Assembly (NCBI RefSeq): GCF_014217855.1
Contig: NZ_CP059059.1
Location: 1,798,001 to 1,862,000, forward strand
Source of the DNA: Synechococcus sp. HK01-R
Lineage (GTDB): Bacteria > Cyanobacteriota > Cyanobacteriia > PCC-6307 > Cyanobiaceae
Reading direction: 5' to 3'
DNA: 64,000 bases
A model generated the notes under the pieces. That model made no database searches. It was not told the DNA's origin and saw nothing but the letters and a program-made list of their open reading frames with translations. This document shows positions 26,180 to 35,800 of the stretch, one piece after another. The position numbers and the translations under genes were made by a program. Each line of letters starts with the position of its first letter. Position 1 is the stretch's first letter.

Positions 26180-26183
26180 GTCC

Positions 26184-26609
26184 TTAGCTCTTGAACAGCG
26201 AGGCAGCCATTGACTTAAAGCCGCGAAGGTTGGCTCCGGGGCGACGACGCTGGGGCCTGAGGCCATTGCCAGGCTGCAGAGCATCCGGGGCGTAAGTGGC
26301 CACGGTCATGGGCGGCCGGGCCGCAGCGGATGCTGCGAGTTCGGCCGCGATGGCTTCGGCGGTGGTGAGGGAGGGACCCTTGGACTCCGTGGAGTCAGTC
26401 GCCTCGATTGGAGCGGGTGTTGCGGTGGCCTTGGCTGTCGCCTTGGCATTGGCCTTGGCAACATCGGGTTTGCTTGGTTCCGCTTTGACGGGTGCAACCG
26501 TCACGGCTTTCACTGGCGCAACGGTGACCGACTGCTTGACGGCCTTCTGTTCCGAGTTGGCGTCCGCGCCCTCCAGATCAAGGAAAAAGCTTTTGTTGTT
26601 GAACACCAT
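26184..26609 (-). CDS. Ala/Lys-rich low-complexity protein, function unknown
   Basis: 141 residues from the ATG at 26609. A short conserved-looking start (MVFNNKSFFLDLEGAD) leads to a low-complexity middle with a tandem octapeptide VTVAPVKA repeated twice and many Ala/Lys/Thr/Pro. A basic end follows (RPQRRRPGANLRGFKSM). Probably largely disordered. The N- and C-terminal blocks look constrained, while the middle looks like a linker. Convergent with rsmE, with only 4 bases between the stop codons. Confidence 0.6.
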   Translation of the reverse strand: MVFNNKSFFLDLEGADANSEQKAVKQSVTVAPVKAVTVAPVKAEPSKPDVAKANAKATAKATATPAPIEATDSTESKGPSLTTAEAIAAELAASAAARPPMTVATYAPDALQPGNGLRPQRRRPGANLRGFKSMAASLFKS

Positions 26610-26695
26610 GCCAAGCAACGGACAGTGACGTGTGTCGATTATCCGTCGGCCGGTGGCCCTGACGGTCGATCCTTAGGGCAGTGCAACACAGATCG

Positions 26696-27448
26696 ATGCC
26701 TCTGCCGAGTTCCGATGGCTCCTCCTGGCTGCTGGCTCTGGTGATCAACGGGCTGTTGATCGCCATGGCCCAGCGCCTGCCCTTGCTCACTCGATCCGGA
26801 TGGGTTCATGCCGCTGCCTTAGGAACAATGTTGTGGGGATGCCTGGGCTGGCGCGGTTGGCTGGCGGTTGTCGCCTATCTAGCCCTGGGTTCCCTGGTCA
26901 CCAAACTTGGGTTCGCCCGCAAGCAGGCCGCCGGTCTTGCGGAGGCCCGTGGTGGTCGGAGGGGACCCGCCAATGTCTGGGGTTCGGCATCCACAGGCGC
27001 TTGGCTCGCCCTGATGGTTGGAGCCGGCGTGCAACCCTTTGGCCTTCTGCTGGTGGGGTTCTCGGCCAGTTTCTGTGCCAAGTTGGCGGACACCTTCGGC
27101 AGCGAAATCGGTAAACGCTGGGGGCGCACCACGGTGTTGATCACCACCTGGAGGTTGGTGCCCGCTGGTACGGAGGGGGCGATCAGCCTGGAAGGGACCG
27201 CTGCCAGCGTTGTGGGTAGCGCTCTGATGAGCCTGATTCTGTTGTTGCTGGGTTTGCTCGATAGCTGGCCGCTCACGGTTTTGGTGAGCGGCATCGGTGT
27301 TCTCGCCACCCTGCTGGAAAGCGTGATGGGTGCGCTGTTTCAGCAGCGCCTGCCGTGGCTCAGCAATGAGCTGGTCAATGCCATTCAGACCGCAGTAGCC
27401 GCTTTGTTGGCGATCGGTGCGGCTTCCATGCTGTCGCTGGTGCCTTGA
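26696..27448 (+). CDS. DUF92/TIGR00297 membrane protein (VTE6-like)
   Basis: 250 residues from the ATG at 26696. About six membrane helices. The conserved GRRGPANVWGSASTGAW and FSASFCAKLADTFGSEIGKRWG blocks mark DUF92. Plant VTE6 in this family is a phytyl-phosphate kinase for tocopherol and phylloquinone precursors recycled from chlorophyll. A similar role in a cyanobacterium is plausible. Its last 64 bases are antisense to the end of the sigma factor gene. Confidence 0.85.
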   Translation: MPLPSSDGSSWLLALVINGLLIAMAQRLPLLTRSGWVHAAALGTMLWGCLGWRGWLAVVAYLALGSLVTKLGFARKQAAGLAEARGGRRGPANVWGSASTGAWLALMVGAGVQPFGLLLVGFSASFCAKLADTFGSEIGKRWGRTTVLITTWRLVPAGTEGAISLEGTAASVVGSALMSLILLLLGLLDSWPLTVLVSGIGVLATLLESVMGALFQQRLPWLSNELVNAIQTAVAALLAIGAASMLSLVP

Positions 27449-28233
27449 GCCATGGTCTTGAGCTGCGCGAGGGTCTTTTTCAGCACCCGAGACAGCATGG
27501 AGGGATGAACTCCTTCGCTCGCTGCCAGGGTCCTAAGGGGACGGCCCTCCAGGTAATAGGCGAGTAGCCAGCGGCGCTGGACTGGTGGGATGGTCATCAG
27601 CGCCTCACCGAGCCAGTCCAACGCTGGGTCTGGTTGCTCCAATTCAATGGCTGCGAGTCGATCGAGCCTGCTGACGCGTTCAGCTTCATCGGGATCGCAG
27701 TTCTGAGCTGGACCATCGAGGCTGAGCACCGGTTGCTGCCAGGCCGCCTCAACGGCCTGGCGCCAGCGGTCCGGTGTCACGTTGAGGCGTCGGGCCAGCG
27801 TTTGGTCATCCAGTAAGCAGCCATTGGTGTTGAGTGAGTTTTCCTGGATCCGTTGGCCCTTGGCGTGGAGATCGCGGAGCCGCCAAGGGATGCGGAGTGT
27901 CGCCTGACGATCGCGCCTGAAGTGCAGGACCTGACCGTGGGCGCGGCTCATCGCATAACTGCTGATCTTCAGCCCTCGGCTGCTGTCGAAGCCATCGACA
28001 GCGGCGATCAGTCCAAGCGTTGCCTCCTGGAGTAACTCATCGCGTTCGCCGCCGCCGCGTCTCCATTGGTGGGCACTGGCGTGATGGGCCAGCCCCAGAT
28101 GTTCCAGAACGGTGGCGTTGCGCCGGCCAATCGAAGCAGGCAATTGGCGCCTTAGCTCCTGGCGTTGGCGACGGGCTAGTCGTAGGGCCTGGGCGGTTGC
28201 GTTGGTCGCAGAGTCTTGGTCGATGGTTGGCAT
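27385..28233 (-). CDS. Alternative sigma-70 family sigma factor
   Basis: 282 residues. Region 2 is visible as DELLQEATLGLIAAVDGFDS then SSYAMSRAHGQVLHFRRDR. Region 3-like and region 4 (LAASEGVHPSMLSRVLKKTL) follow. Region 1.1 and most of 1.2 are missing and the spacing is short, so it is not the main sigma. It fits cyanobacterial type III or a divergent type II factor; I do not assign a name. Its target regulon is unknown. The final 64 bases overlap the DUF92 gene on the other strand. Confidence 0.82.
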   Translation of the reverse strand: MPTIDQDSATNATAQALRLARRQRQELRRQLPASIGRRNATVLEHLGLAHHASAHQWRRGGGERDELLQEATLGLIAAVDGFDSSRGLKISSYAMSRAHGQVLHFRRDRQATLRIPWRLRDLHAKGQRIQENSLNTNGCLLDDQTLARRLNVTPDRWRQAVEAAWQQPVLSLDGPAQNCDPDEAERVSRLDRLAAIELEQPDPALDWLGEALMTIPPVQRRWLLAYYLEGRPLRTLAASEGVHPSMLSRVLKKTLAQLKTMAQGTSDSMEAAPIANKAATAV

Positions 28234-28335
28234 GACGGTCGTCAGGGCTCCAGTGGGGGGCTGCTGACACCCTCATCGCCTTGCCCTTGGGAAACCTCAT
28301 CTTTTGGGGTGATGTTTTTGCGCCCCGGATTGATG

Positions 28336-29013
28336 TCAGGCCAGGGTCGGTGTGAGTTGCCCCTGCTCCATCAACCCCGCCCATCGCAGCAAAGCAGACC
28401 AGTGTTTCACCCGCTGATGCAGCCAGTGATGCCCCTCGGTGTTCAGGTGGATGCCATCAGGTTCGATCCATCGCAGCCAATCCGGCTCCGCAAGCATGGC
28501 CTGATGTAGAGCCAGAAAGGGCACGTCTGCCTCCAGGCAGGCCTCCTCCAGGGCTGCCTCATACAAGGCCACGGAGTCGTTGCCGTACCAGAGACAGTCG
28601 GCGAACGGCATCACGCCCTCATCGACTGCGGTGAGTCCAAGAACGAGCACTTGGGTGCTGGATGCCATGCCATTGAGCAGTTGACCGCAGCCGAAGCGGA
28701 AGGCCTCAAGGGAGAGTTGGGGGCGTCCGTTGGCTCGACCCACCCTGGCGGTGTCATTCAGGCCGACGGAGAGCAACAGTCCCTCGGGCTGTTGACGTCG
28801 CAGCTCGCCGCGGACAGCCCATTCCCGCTGCCAACGCTCCGCAACTTTCTCAAGACCATCACCGCGCACCCCTAGGGGATAGATCACCGGTGCGGATGGG
28901 GTTTGCATCCAGTCGCGACGCAGTCGCTCACACCAACCTCCCCCTTCCCGATCTCCCCAGCCGTAGACACCGCTATCGCCGATGACCGTCAATTGACGGG
29001 GTCGTTGCTCCAT
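28336..29013 (-). CDS. SGNH/GDSL hydrolase
   Basis: 225 residues from the ATG at 29013 (an ATG at 29049 would overlap phnE by 16 bases). Block I is VIGDSGVYGWGD with the nucleophile Ser, block III is GLNDTARVG with the oxyanion Asn, and block V is EPDGIHLNTEGHHW with Asp and His. It should cleave an ester in a soluble context; no signal peptide is visible. It sits right behind phnE, so it may act on an ester of the imported compound. That link is inference. Confidence 0.88.
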   Translation of the reverse strand: MEQRPRQLTVIGDSGVYGWGDREGGGWCERLRRDWMQTPSAPVIYPLGVRGDGLEKVAERWQREWAVRGELRRQQPEGLLLSVGLNDTARVGRANGRPQLSLEAFRFGCGQLLNGMASSTQVLVLGLTAVDEGVMPFADCLWYGNDSVALYEAALEEACLEADVPFLALHQAMLAEPDWLRWIEPDGIHLNTEGHHWLHQRVKHWSALLRWAGLMEQGQLTPTLA

Positions 29014-29033
29014 CCCTGCTGTGTCAGGCCCGA

Positions 29034-30566
29034 TCAGCTTTGCAGCCAACGCTGCCGTTGGCGGTCGCTGAGGGCTTCTCCCGTCAAAGTGAGAAGGGAG
29101 AAGGCGCCGATCAGCAGCCAGACCGCTGCCCAGTGGAAGGAACTCAGCGATTCAATGAGCGCCCAGCCGAGCCCTGTTCCGCCGACCAGCCCCACCACGA
29201 TGGTTTCGCGCAGGATGACATCTGCGCGATAGGCGCCGTAGGCGAGATACGCGCGACTTTGCGGGGCTAGCTGGCCATAGAGCCAGCTGCTGGCGCTGTC
29301 TGCTCCTGCCACTGTCATGGCTTGATGGCGCCGGTGATCCTGTTGATCGAGCCCCTCCCGGAGCAAACGGCCAAGCACCCCAGCGTTTTGGAGGCCGAGC
29401 GCGAGAGCCGCCAGGGCAAGGCTGGGTTGGTTCGCCAGCAGCAGCATGAGCAGCGTCAGGGGAGGGGGAAGCAAGCGCAGGGCACTCCAGATCAAACTCT
29501 GCACATGGGGTGCGGCGCCCCTGTTCCAAAGAAGTTCGACGAGAGCTGGCAGTCCGATGGCCAGTCCGGAGGCGAGCAGGGTGAGCCTGAGGGTATCGAC
29601 GATCAAGCTTCCCCAGGCCAGCTCCGTGCTGGCTTGCAGAAGCTGGTCCCTATCGGGTAGTGGCGGCCATTGCCATGCGAGCGCAGCTCCATCGTCGGGA
29701 AAGAGTTGCTGCATCCACAGGCCCCCGACGACTGCACTGATCAGCAACAGGCCCAGAAGGAGCAGTTGACGACGTTCGGCTGCGCCGAACCTCTCCTTCG
29801 GTCGAGTCCGCCAGAACCGCAGTCCCTGTTCGAGAGCAACGCTGCACACGATCAGCAGCCAAAGACCACTCCAGAACTCATGGAAGCGAAGGGATTGAAG
29901 GCTGAGCTGGAGCTCTGTGCCAAGGCCCCCCAGGCCGAACACCCCGAGCAGCGTGGCACTGCGCAAGGCGCACTCCAGGCGGTAGCCGCCATAGCTCAGA
30001 AGGCTTGGTGTCATCGCGGGCGCGAGGGCCGTGATCATCGCGGCGTCCGCCTGAGCGCCGGTTTGGAGTTGGGCGATCAGTGAGCTGCGGTCAAGGCTGT
30101 CCAACTGGTCACGCCAAACTCTTGCCACCAGGGCGCTGTAGGGAATCGCGATGGCGAGCACAGCCACCCATGGGTGGAGTCCGAAGATCTGCAGGAGCAG
30201 CAGACCCCAGATCAGTTCATGGATGGAGCGGGGCAGGGCGAGAGCATTGCGCAGGATCCGGGCGGGCCAGCGGGGGGCGCCACGACTGAGCCAGAACACA
30301 TCAGCGCTGAGTAGAGCCAGTAGAGCTCCGCTGAGACCGCTAAGGCCCCAAGCTGCAAGCGCTGTGGCCAACGTCACCTGCAAGGCGCGAACCATCGCCT
30401 GCAGGACCACTGGATCCAGGCTTGGCTGCAAGGCTCCCAACAGGCAGTCCAGCCAAATTCCCAGTCCACCGCTGTGGATGGCCGGCAGCACTACGACCAG
30501 CACAGGAATCAGCGCGAGCGCAGGAAGCAGGCAGAGCAGCGGCGGCGCTGGACGCAATCGGATCAT
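29034..30566 (-). CDS. phnE: Fused PhnE-type ABC permease
   Basis: 510 residues, about twice a normal PhnE. Two copies of the permease unit are in tandem, each with six or so helices and an EAA-like loop ([19 protein letters not shown] in the first, [20 protein letters not shown] in the second). This makes a single-chain transmembrane channel for PhnC and PhnD. It overlaps phnC by 4 bases. The cargo could be phosphonate, phosphite or phosphate ester. No C-P lyase genes are present here. Confidence 0.85.
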   Translation of the reverse strand: MIRLRPAPPLLCLLPALALIPVLVVVLPAIHSGGLGIWLDCLLGALQPSLDPVVLQAMVRALQVTLATALAAWGLSGLSGALLALLSADVFWLSRGAPRWPARILRNALALPRSIHELIWGLLLLQIFGLHPWVAVLAIAIPYSALVARVWRDQLDSLDRSSLIAQLQTGAQADAAMITALAPAMTPSLLSYGGYRLECALRSATLLGVFGLGGLGTELQLSLQSLRFHEFWSGLWLLIVCSVALEQGLRFWRTRPKERFGAAERRQLLLLGLLLISAVVGGLWMQQLFPDDGAALAWQWPPLPDRDQLLQASTELAWGSLIVDTLRLTLLASGLAIGLPALVELLWNRGAAPHVQSLIWSALRLLPPPLTLLMLLLANQPSLALAALALGLQNAGVLGRLLREGLDQQDHRRHQAMTVAGADSASSWLYGQLAPQSRAYLAYGAYRADVILRETIVVGLVGGTGLGWALIESLSSFHWAAVWLLIGAFSLLTLTGEALSDRQRQRWLQS

Positions 30567-31279
30567 GAGCTGTAGAGGGCCTGCAGCTGGCCGGACTGCA
30601 AGTCCGATGGCCTGAGGTCGAGCACCAGTTGCCCCTTGCGTAGACCGATGACCCGATCGAAACGATGAATCAGATCGGGGCGATGAAGGCTGATCAGAAC
30701 GGTTTCCGCGCTGGTCTGCCGTAGGAGCCGCGTCAGCAGTTCATCGATCAAGGCTGGGTCAAGGCTGGCCAAGGGTTCGTCGGCCAGCAGAACTTCAGGT
30801 TGTTGGCGCAGAAGTCGTGCGATCGCTACCCGTTGGCGTTGGCCGCCAGACAGTCGTGTGACAGGAGTCTGGAGAACGTCTGCCGGCAGGCCCGCCGCCT
30901 CCAGCACGCGTCGGCAGTGATTCGTTTCGAGGGGGATCAGAAGATTGAGCAGCGCCCAGCCCAAGGAGCGCTGTCCAAGGGCACCGGCGTTGATGTTCTG
31001 TTGGACATTCAGTTCTTCCACGAGACGCAGGTCCTGCCAGAGCGTTCCAATCGCTCGCCGCTGGCGTCGCCGCCGTGGTGGCAATCCTGTCCAGATCACC
31101 TGTCCTTCATCAGCGTTCAGGCTTCCATTGATGACTGCAATCAGTGTGCTTTTCCCCGAGCCGCTCGCTCCAAGTAGCGCGACCCGCTCGCCGGGCTGGA
31201 GGGAGAGAGAGACCCCCGTTAAGCGGGGCGCCTCTCTCCCGATGACACCGACGGAACGAAGTTCCAGCGTGATACTCAC
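30563..31279 (-). CDS. phnC: PhnC-type ABC transporter ATPase
   Basis: 238 residues. Walker A is [19 protein letters not shown], signature [16 protein letters not shown], Walker [16 protein letters not shown]-loop ISLHRPDLI. Placement between a PhnD-like binding protein and a PhnE permease, with 4-base overlaps on both sides, gives the assignment. The ATPase energises uptake of the anion bound by the PhnD protein. Confidence 0.9.
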   Translation of the reverse strand: MSITLELRSVGVIGREAPRLTGVSLSLQPGERVALLGASGSGKSTLIAVINGSLNADEGQVIWTGLPPRRRRQRRAIGTLWQDLRLVEELNVQQNINAGALGQRSLGWALLNLLIPLETNHCRRVLEAAGLPADVLQTPVTRLSGGQRQRVAIARLLRQQPEVLLADEPLASLDPALIDELLTRLLRQTSAETVLISLHRPDLIHRFDRVIGLRKGQLVLDLRPSDLQSGQLQALYSS

Positions 31280-32175
31280 CGAATCTTGCCCAATTGACGG
31301 CCTACTTTTTTAATTGACTCGTACTGTGATTCCTTGGCTGGAATAAAGGAGTCTGCAGCGAATAGCTCGAGAATGGTTCGACCATTTTCGCTCTTTTTAT
31401 TGATGTTAAGCAGAGCTTTCTGTAGTCGGTTTGTGAAACCTTTCCCGAAGCGCTGATCCAGGCCAGGGCGCACCACCCAGTGGTAGTCAACGTAGGTAGG
31501 GGTCTGCCAGATCACTCGCACCTTCTTGGTGTCGACTCGACCTTCTTTTAAGGCGCTGTTCCAAACCTGCGAATTGAGGGCACCAGCCTGGTAGGCACCA
31601 CTCTGGACAAGGGCAATGGTGGCATCGTGGCTTTTGCTAAATCCAGCCCGTCCGCCAGCAAACTGGCTAGGGCTGACCCCTGCTTGTTGCAGAAAGTACT
31701 GGGGCATCAGGCGCCCTGACGTGGAGCTTTCGGAGCCGAATGTGAAGCGTTTCCCACGTAATTCGGTGAGTTGCTTTTGGCTTTGAATTGGTTTGAGCCC
31801 GCTGGCCGTGTTGGCGATGAAGACGCTGCGGAACTTGGCATCGATATCCCGTTGCGCCAGCACGCGGGCACCTGGAGTCTGCAGACGTGCCTGTACGCCT
31901 GTTAGGCCTCCAAACCAGACCAGATCAAGGCTTCCGCTGCGAAACGCACTCACGGATGCGGGGTAGTTGCTCACCGGCACGTAGCGAACGGCGACTTTGA
32001 GCTCATTGCTCAATTGAGTGGCCAGAACGCTGTAGAGGCGATTCAGTTTTTCAGGGTTCTGATCGGGGATGGCCCCGATGCGCAGCAGCTGCTGCGCCAT
32101 GGTCGGAAGGGCCGTCGTCATCAGGCCGATCAAAAGGCCTAGGACGACAACGGCCCTTCGTTCTCGTGCTGGCAT
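31276..32175 (-). CDS. phnD: PhnD-like substrate-binding protein
   Basis: 299 residues. A signal peptide ([23 protein letters not shown]) leads to a periplasmic binding domain of the PhnD/SsuA-like type, with [30 protein letters not shown] and [16 protein letters not shown]. Homologues bind phosphonates or phosphite. Exact ligand cannot be read. The C-terminal third is AT-richer and Lys-rich compared with nearby genes. First gene of the phnDCE set; 27 bases after the aminotransferase. Confidence 0.85.
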   Translation of the reverse strand: MPARERRAVVVLGLLIGLMTTALPTMAQQLLRIGAIPDQNPEKLNRLYSVLATQLSNELKVAVRYVPVSNYPASVSAFRSGSLDLVWFGGLTGVQARLQTPGARVLAQRDIDAKFRSVFIANTASGLKPIQSQKQLTELRGKRFTFGSESSTSGRLMPQYFLQQAGVSPSQFAGGRAGFSKSHDATIALVQSGAYQAGALNSQVWNSALKEGRVDTKKVRVIWQTPTYVDYHWVVRPGLDQRFGKGFTNRLQKALLNINKKSENGRTILELFAADSFIPAKESQYESIKKVGRQLGKIR

Positions 32176-32202
32176 GGGATCAGAGGAATCTGGGATGGGT
32201 GA

Positions 32203-33387
32203 TTAGTCCCTCAGTCGATCCAGCAGTCGCTCGAGTCGCTGAAGGCCATCGCTGATCGTCTCATGCGAGACCGCGCAAGACAGGCGAATGCAGCGCCCAT
32301 CACCAAAGGCCTCCCCGGGGATCAGGGCCAGCCCTTCCTCGTCTAAAGCCAATCGACAGAATTCCATGGAATCCACCACTCCCTCCGGAAGCTGGGGGAA
32401 GGCATAAAAAGCGCCGCGGGGCGCTACCAGGGTCAAACCCTCGATGGCCTGGAGCCCTGAGGAGAGCAATTGCCGCCGGCTGCTGTAGGTCGAGGCCATG
32501 GCTCGGACGCAGTCGCGGGATCCCTCCAGGGCCGCCAGGGCTCCTCGTTGCGCGAAGCTGCACACGTTGCTAGTGCTCTGACTCTGAAGTGCCGCCGCGG
32601 CTTTGATCACGTCGCTGCGACCAGCGAGGTATCCCAGCCGCCAGCCGGTCATGGCCCATCCTTTGGCAAAGCCGTTGACGATGAACGTGCGCTCGGCAAG
32701 ATCCGGGGCCACCGCAGCAAGGCTGTGATGGCTCTCGCCATCCTCGAGCAGCGCTTCATAAATTTCGTCACTCATCACCAGTAGGTCGGGATGGCGGCGG
32801 AGTAACTCGGCCAGGGCTTCCAGTTCCGTTCGCTCCATCACGCGTCCCGTTGGATTGCCCGGGGTGTTGAGCACCAGAAGGCGACTGCGCGGTGTAATCG
32901 CCGCCTCCAATGCCTGAAGGTCGAGGCGAAAACCGGTTTCGGCACTGGAACGAACAATCCGTGGTTCGGCCCCTGCTAAGCGAGCGATTTCCGGGTAGCT
33001 CAGCCAGTAGGGCCCCGGGATCAGGACCTGATCCCCAGGGTTGAGCAGCACCTGGAACAGGTTGTAGATCGCTTGTTTTCCTCCGTTGGTGACCAGCACA
33101 TTGGCCGGCTCACTGGCTACCCCGTTGTCGTTGCTGAGTTTTTGAGCGATGGCCTCCCGAAGTAGGGGATCCCCCGCTGCTGGTCCATAGCGGGTCAAGC
33201 CGTCCTTCAGCGCTTGGATCGCAGCCTCAACGATGAAGGTGGGCGTGTCGAAATCCGGCTCGCCAGCGCTGAGACTGCAGATGTCCCGGCCCGCTTCCTG
33301 CAGTTCTTTGGCCCTGGCACTGATCGCCAGTGTCAGCGAGGGTTGCAGGGCTACGGCCCGTTGAGACAAAACTGACGGGCGTGACAT
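32203..33387 (-). CDS. Class I aminotransferase (aspartate aminotransferase-like)
   Basis: 394 residues from the ATG at 33387. PLP enzyme: SAGEPDFDTPTFI and TRYGPAAGDPLLREAIA at the substrate site, NGGKQAIYNLFQVLL, NTPGNPTGRVM, MSDEIYE, and the Schiff-base lysine in NGFAKGWAMTGWRLGY. C-terminal Arg is in CIRLSCAVS. The sequence fits bacterial AspC/AspB type I-gamma. It lies 27 bases upstream of phnD on the same strand; a shared transcript is possible but not shown. Confidence 0.9.
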   Translation of the reverse strand: MSRPSVLSQRAVALQPSLTLAISARAKELQEAGRDICSLSAGEPDFDTPTFIVEAAIQALKDGLTRYGPAAGDPLLREAIAQKLSNDNGVASEPANVLVTNGGKQAIYNLFQVLLNPGDQVLIPGPYWLSYPEIARLAGAEPRIVRSSAETGFRLDLQALEAAITPRSRLLVLNTPGNPTGRVMERTELEALAELLRRHPDLLVMSDEIYEALLEDGESHHSLAAVAPDLAERTFIVNGFAKGWAMTGWRLGYLAGRSDVIKAAAALQSQSTSNVCSFAQRGALAALEGSRDCVRAMASTYSSRRQLLSSGLQAIEGLTLVAPRGAFYAFPQLPEGVVDSMEFCRLALDEEGLALIPGEAFGDGRCIRLSCAVSHETISDGLQRLERLLDRLRD

Positions 33388-33463
33388 CAACGCGGCACTC
33401 CCCCACCGGGTGCGCTGGAAAAATCCATCCTGCCTGATCTGGTGTTCCAGACAACCTTTTTTT

Positions 33464-33871
33464 ATGACGTCAGGTTCAGCGAGCTCTCATCCTTCGCTCA
33501 GTTGGGTTCTGGCTGCCAAAGAGCCGAAGGCCCTCGCGGCGTTTTATGCCTCCTTGTTTCAGACCGCCCATCGCCCCGGTCTTGCTGCCACCCATTGGTT
33601 GGTGGATCTGCCCGATGGAGGGCTGCTTCAGATCTATCGACCCTCTAGACAACGATCGTGCCCGGTCCCTGGTCAGGCGTTGGCTCCCTGTCTTCAGCGC
33701 ACTGAGGTGAGCCCTCATCAGGCTTTTGCTGCCCTACAGCGATGGATTGCTGACGCCTGTCAGCTCGGTGCATTCATCCGAGAGGAGCCTCGTCTGGAAT
33801 CCTTCGGGGCGGAATGCTGGCTGGAGGATCCTGAAGGCCATGGGGTGTTGTTGCTCGTGCGTACCCCATGA
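33464..33871 (+). CDS. Glyoxalase/VOC-like protein
   Basis: 135 residues from the ATG at 33464. SWVLAAKEPKALAAFYASLF at the start and ECWLEDPEGHGVLLLV at the end are the typical first helix and closing beta strands of the vicinal oxygen chelate fold. Only some metal-ligand positions can be guessed, so activity is not certain. It is followed 39 bases later by the uracil-DNA glycosylase gene. Confidence 0.65.
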   Translation: MTSGSASSHPSLSWVLAAKEPKALAAFYASLFQTAHRPGLAATHWLVDLPDGGLLQIYRPSRQRSCPVPGQALAPCLQRTEVSPHQAFAALQRWIADACQLGAFIREEPRLESFGAECWLEDPEGHGVLLLVRTP

Positions 33872-33910
33872 GTCGCTGCGGTCCATAGGATCACGTCGGC
33901 AGCAGGGTGT

Positions 33911-34546
33911 GTGTTGGCCTGGGGATCCGCAAAAGCCACCGATCGGATCGAATTGGCTGCCGCAGCCCTTGCCCATGCCTGCAGCTCTTGCACGGCTTGT
34001 GAGCTCTCCGGTAGCCGCAACAGGGTGGTGGTCAGTCGTGGCGCATCCACGGCCTCGTTGATGTTGATTGGTGAAGCTCCTGGAGCAACGGAGGATCAGC
34101 AAGGACGCCCCTTTGTTGGACGTTCTGGACGATTGCTCGATCAGCTCCTCATCGAAGCTGGCTTGGATCCAGAGCGGGATCTCTATGTGTGCAATGCGCT
34201 CAAATGTCGCCCGCCAGGTAACCGCAAGCCAAAGCGTGGCGAACTGGAGGCCTGTCGACCTTGGCTTGAGCAACAGATCACCCTGGTGAATCCCTCCGTG
34301 GTTTGCCTGTTGGGGGCCACTGCTCTCGCTGCGGTCCTCGACCTGCGCGATCCGATCAGTGGACTGAGGGGTCGATGGATTGAACGGGATGGTCGGCGAT
34401 GGATGCCTCTGTTTCATCCCTCCTATCTCCTGCGCAATCCCTCCCGTGATCCTGGAGGGCCATTCGCGCTCACGCTGTCTGATCTGCGTCAGGTCAGGGC
34501 TCGGCTGTGTCAGGGTGATGCCGCTTCCGGCGCTCCGCTCCCTTGA
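33911..34546 (+). CDS. Uracil-DNA glycosylase, family 4 (Fe-S)
   Basis: 211 residues from a GTG start. Removes uracil from DNA after cytosine deamination. Motif 1 is [17 protein letters not shown], the active-site end motif is HPSYLLRNP. Four cysteines for a 4Fe-4S cluster come from CSSCTAC, CNALKC and EACRPW. The mid-block [16 protein letters not shown] is family 4. Overlaps ispG start by 4 bases if ispG begins at TTG 34543. Confidence 0.92.
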   Translation: MLAWGSAKATDRIELAAAALAHACSSCTACELSGSRNRVVVSRGASTASLMLIGEAPGATEDQQGRPFVGRSGRLLDQLLIEAGLDPERDLYVCNALKCRPPGNRKPKRGELEACRPWLEQQITLVNPSVVCLLGATALAAVLDLRDPISGLRGRWIERDGRRWMPLFHPSYLLRNPSRDPGGPFALTLSDLRQVRARLCQGDAASGAPLP

Positions 34547-35763
34547 CCGCCACGACCGTGACTCCCATCAACGACCAATCACGTCGTTACGACACTCAGA
34601 TTCATCGGCGGGTAACACGCACCGTCATGGTGGGTGATGTGCCGATTGGCAGCGACCACCCTGTCGTGGTGCAGTCGATGATCAATGAGGACACCCTCGA
34701 CATCGAGGCAGCTGTGGCCGGCATCCGACGCCTGGCAGACGCGGGATGCGAGATCGTGCGTGTGACCACTCCTTCCATGGCCCATGCCAAGGCCATGGCT
34801 GAGATCCGTGCTGCACTGCGTGGTCAGGGCTGCACCGTTCCGTTGGTGGCTGATGTTCACCACAACGGCATTCGGATCGCCCTTGAGGTGGTCAAGCATG
34901 TGGATAAGGTTCGCATTAATCCAGGCCTGTTTGTTTTCGATAAGCCCGACCCCAGTCGGCAGGAATTCACTCAGGAAGAGTTTGAGGCGATTGGTGAACG
35001 GATCAAGGACTCCTTCGCTCCGCTTGTTGAAGCTCTGAAGGCTGAGAACAAGGCGCTGCGTATTGGAGTGAACCATGGCTCACTCGCTGAGCGGATGCTC
35101 TTCACCTATGGCGATACACCGAGGGGGATGGTGGAGTCGGCGATGGAATTTGTGCGCCTCTGTGATGCGCTTGATTTTCACAACATCGTGATTTCCATGA
35201 AGGCTTCGCGGGCGCCTGTGATGCTTGCTGCCTATCGACTGATGGCCGATACCCTCGATGCCGAAGGCTTCAACTACCCCCTTCATCTGGGAGTGACGGA
35301 AGCCGGTGATGGCGACTATGGGCGTGTCAAGAGCACAGCAGGAATCGCCACGCTGCTGGCAGAGGGTTTAGGCGACACGATCCGTGTGTCGCTCACTGAG
35401 GCGCCTGAGAAGGAGATCCCTGTGTGCTTCTCAATCCTTCAGGCCCTTGGTTTGCGCAAGACCATGGTCGAGTACGTGGCCTGCCCGAGCTGCGGTCGCA
35501 CTTTGTTTAATCTTGAAGAGGTTCTCCATCAGGTTCGGTCGGCGACCTCCCATCTCACGGGATTGGATATTGCTGTGATGGGCTGCATCGTCAACGGACC
35601 TGGTGAGATGGCTGATGCTGACTACGGTTATGTGGGTAAGACCCCTGGCGTGATCTCCCTGTATCGAGGACGCGAGGAGATCCGCAAGGTGCCGGAATCC
35701 GAAGGGGTGGAGGCACTGATTCAGTTGATCAAAGACGATGGCCGGTGGGTGGAACCGGCCTGA
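34543..35763 (+). CDS. ispG: 4-hydroxy-3-methylbut-2-enyl diphosphate synthase
   Basis: Up to 406 residues. Makes HMBPP from MEcPP in the MEP pathway, feeding carotenoids, chlorophyll phytyl chains and quinones. The N-terminal [22 protein letters not shown]-barrel ends [13 protein letters not shown] and KVRINPG, and the 4Fe-4S cysteines in VACPSCGRT and [10 protein letters not shown] are all present. Start is TTG 34543 (overlapping the UDG stop) or GTG 34558, which drops five residues. No ATG is nearby. Confidence 0.96.
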   Translation: MTATTVTPINDQSRRYDTQIHRRVTRTVMVGDVPIGSDHPVVVQSMINEDTLDIEAAVAGIRRLADAGCEIVRVTTPSMAHAKAMAEIRAALRGQGCTVPLVADVHHNGIRIALEVVKHVDKVRINPGLFVFDKPDPSRQEFTQEEFEAIGERIKDSFAPLVEALKAENKALRIGVNHGSLAERMLFTYGDTPRGMVESAMEFVRLCDALDFHNIVISMKASRAPVMLAAYRLMADTLDAEGFNYPLHLGVTEAGDGDYGRVKSTAGIATLLAEGLGDTIRVSLTEAPEKEIPVCFSILQALGLRKTMVEYVACPSCGRTLFNLEEVLHQVRSATSHLTGLDIAVMGCIVNGPGEMADADYGYVGKTPGVISLYRGREEIRKVPESEGVEALIQLIKDDGRWVEPA

Positions 35764-35800
35764 AGTCGTTAGGGTGAAGGATCAGTCCTGACGGGACGTC

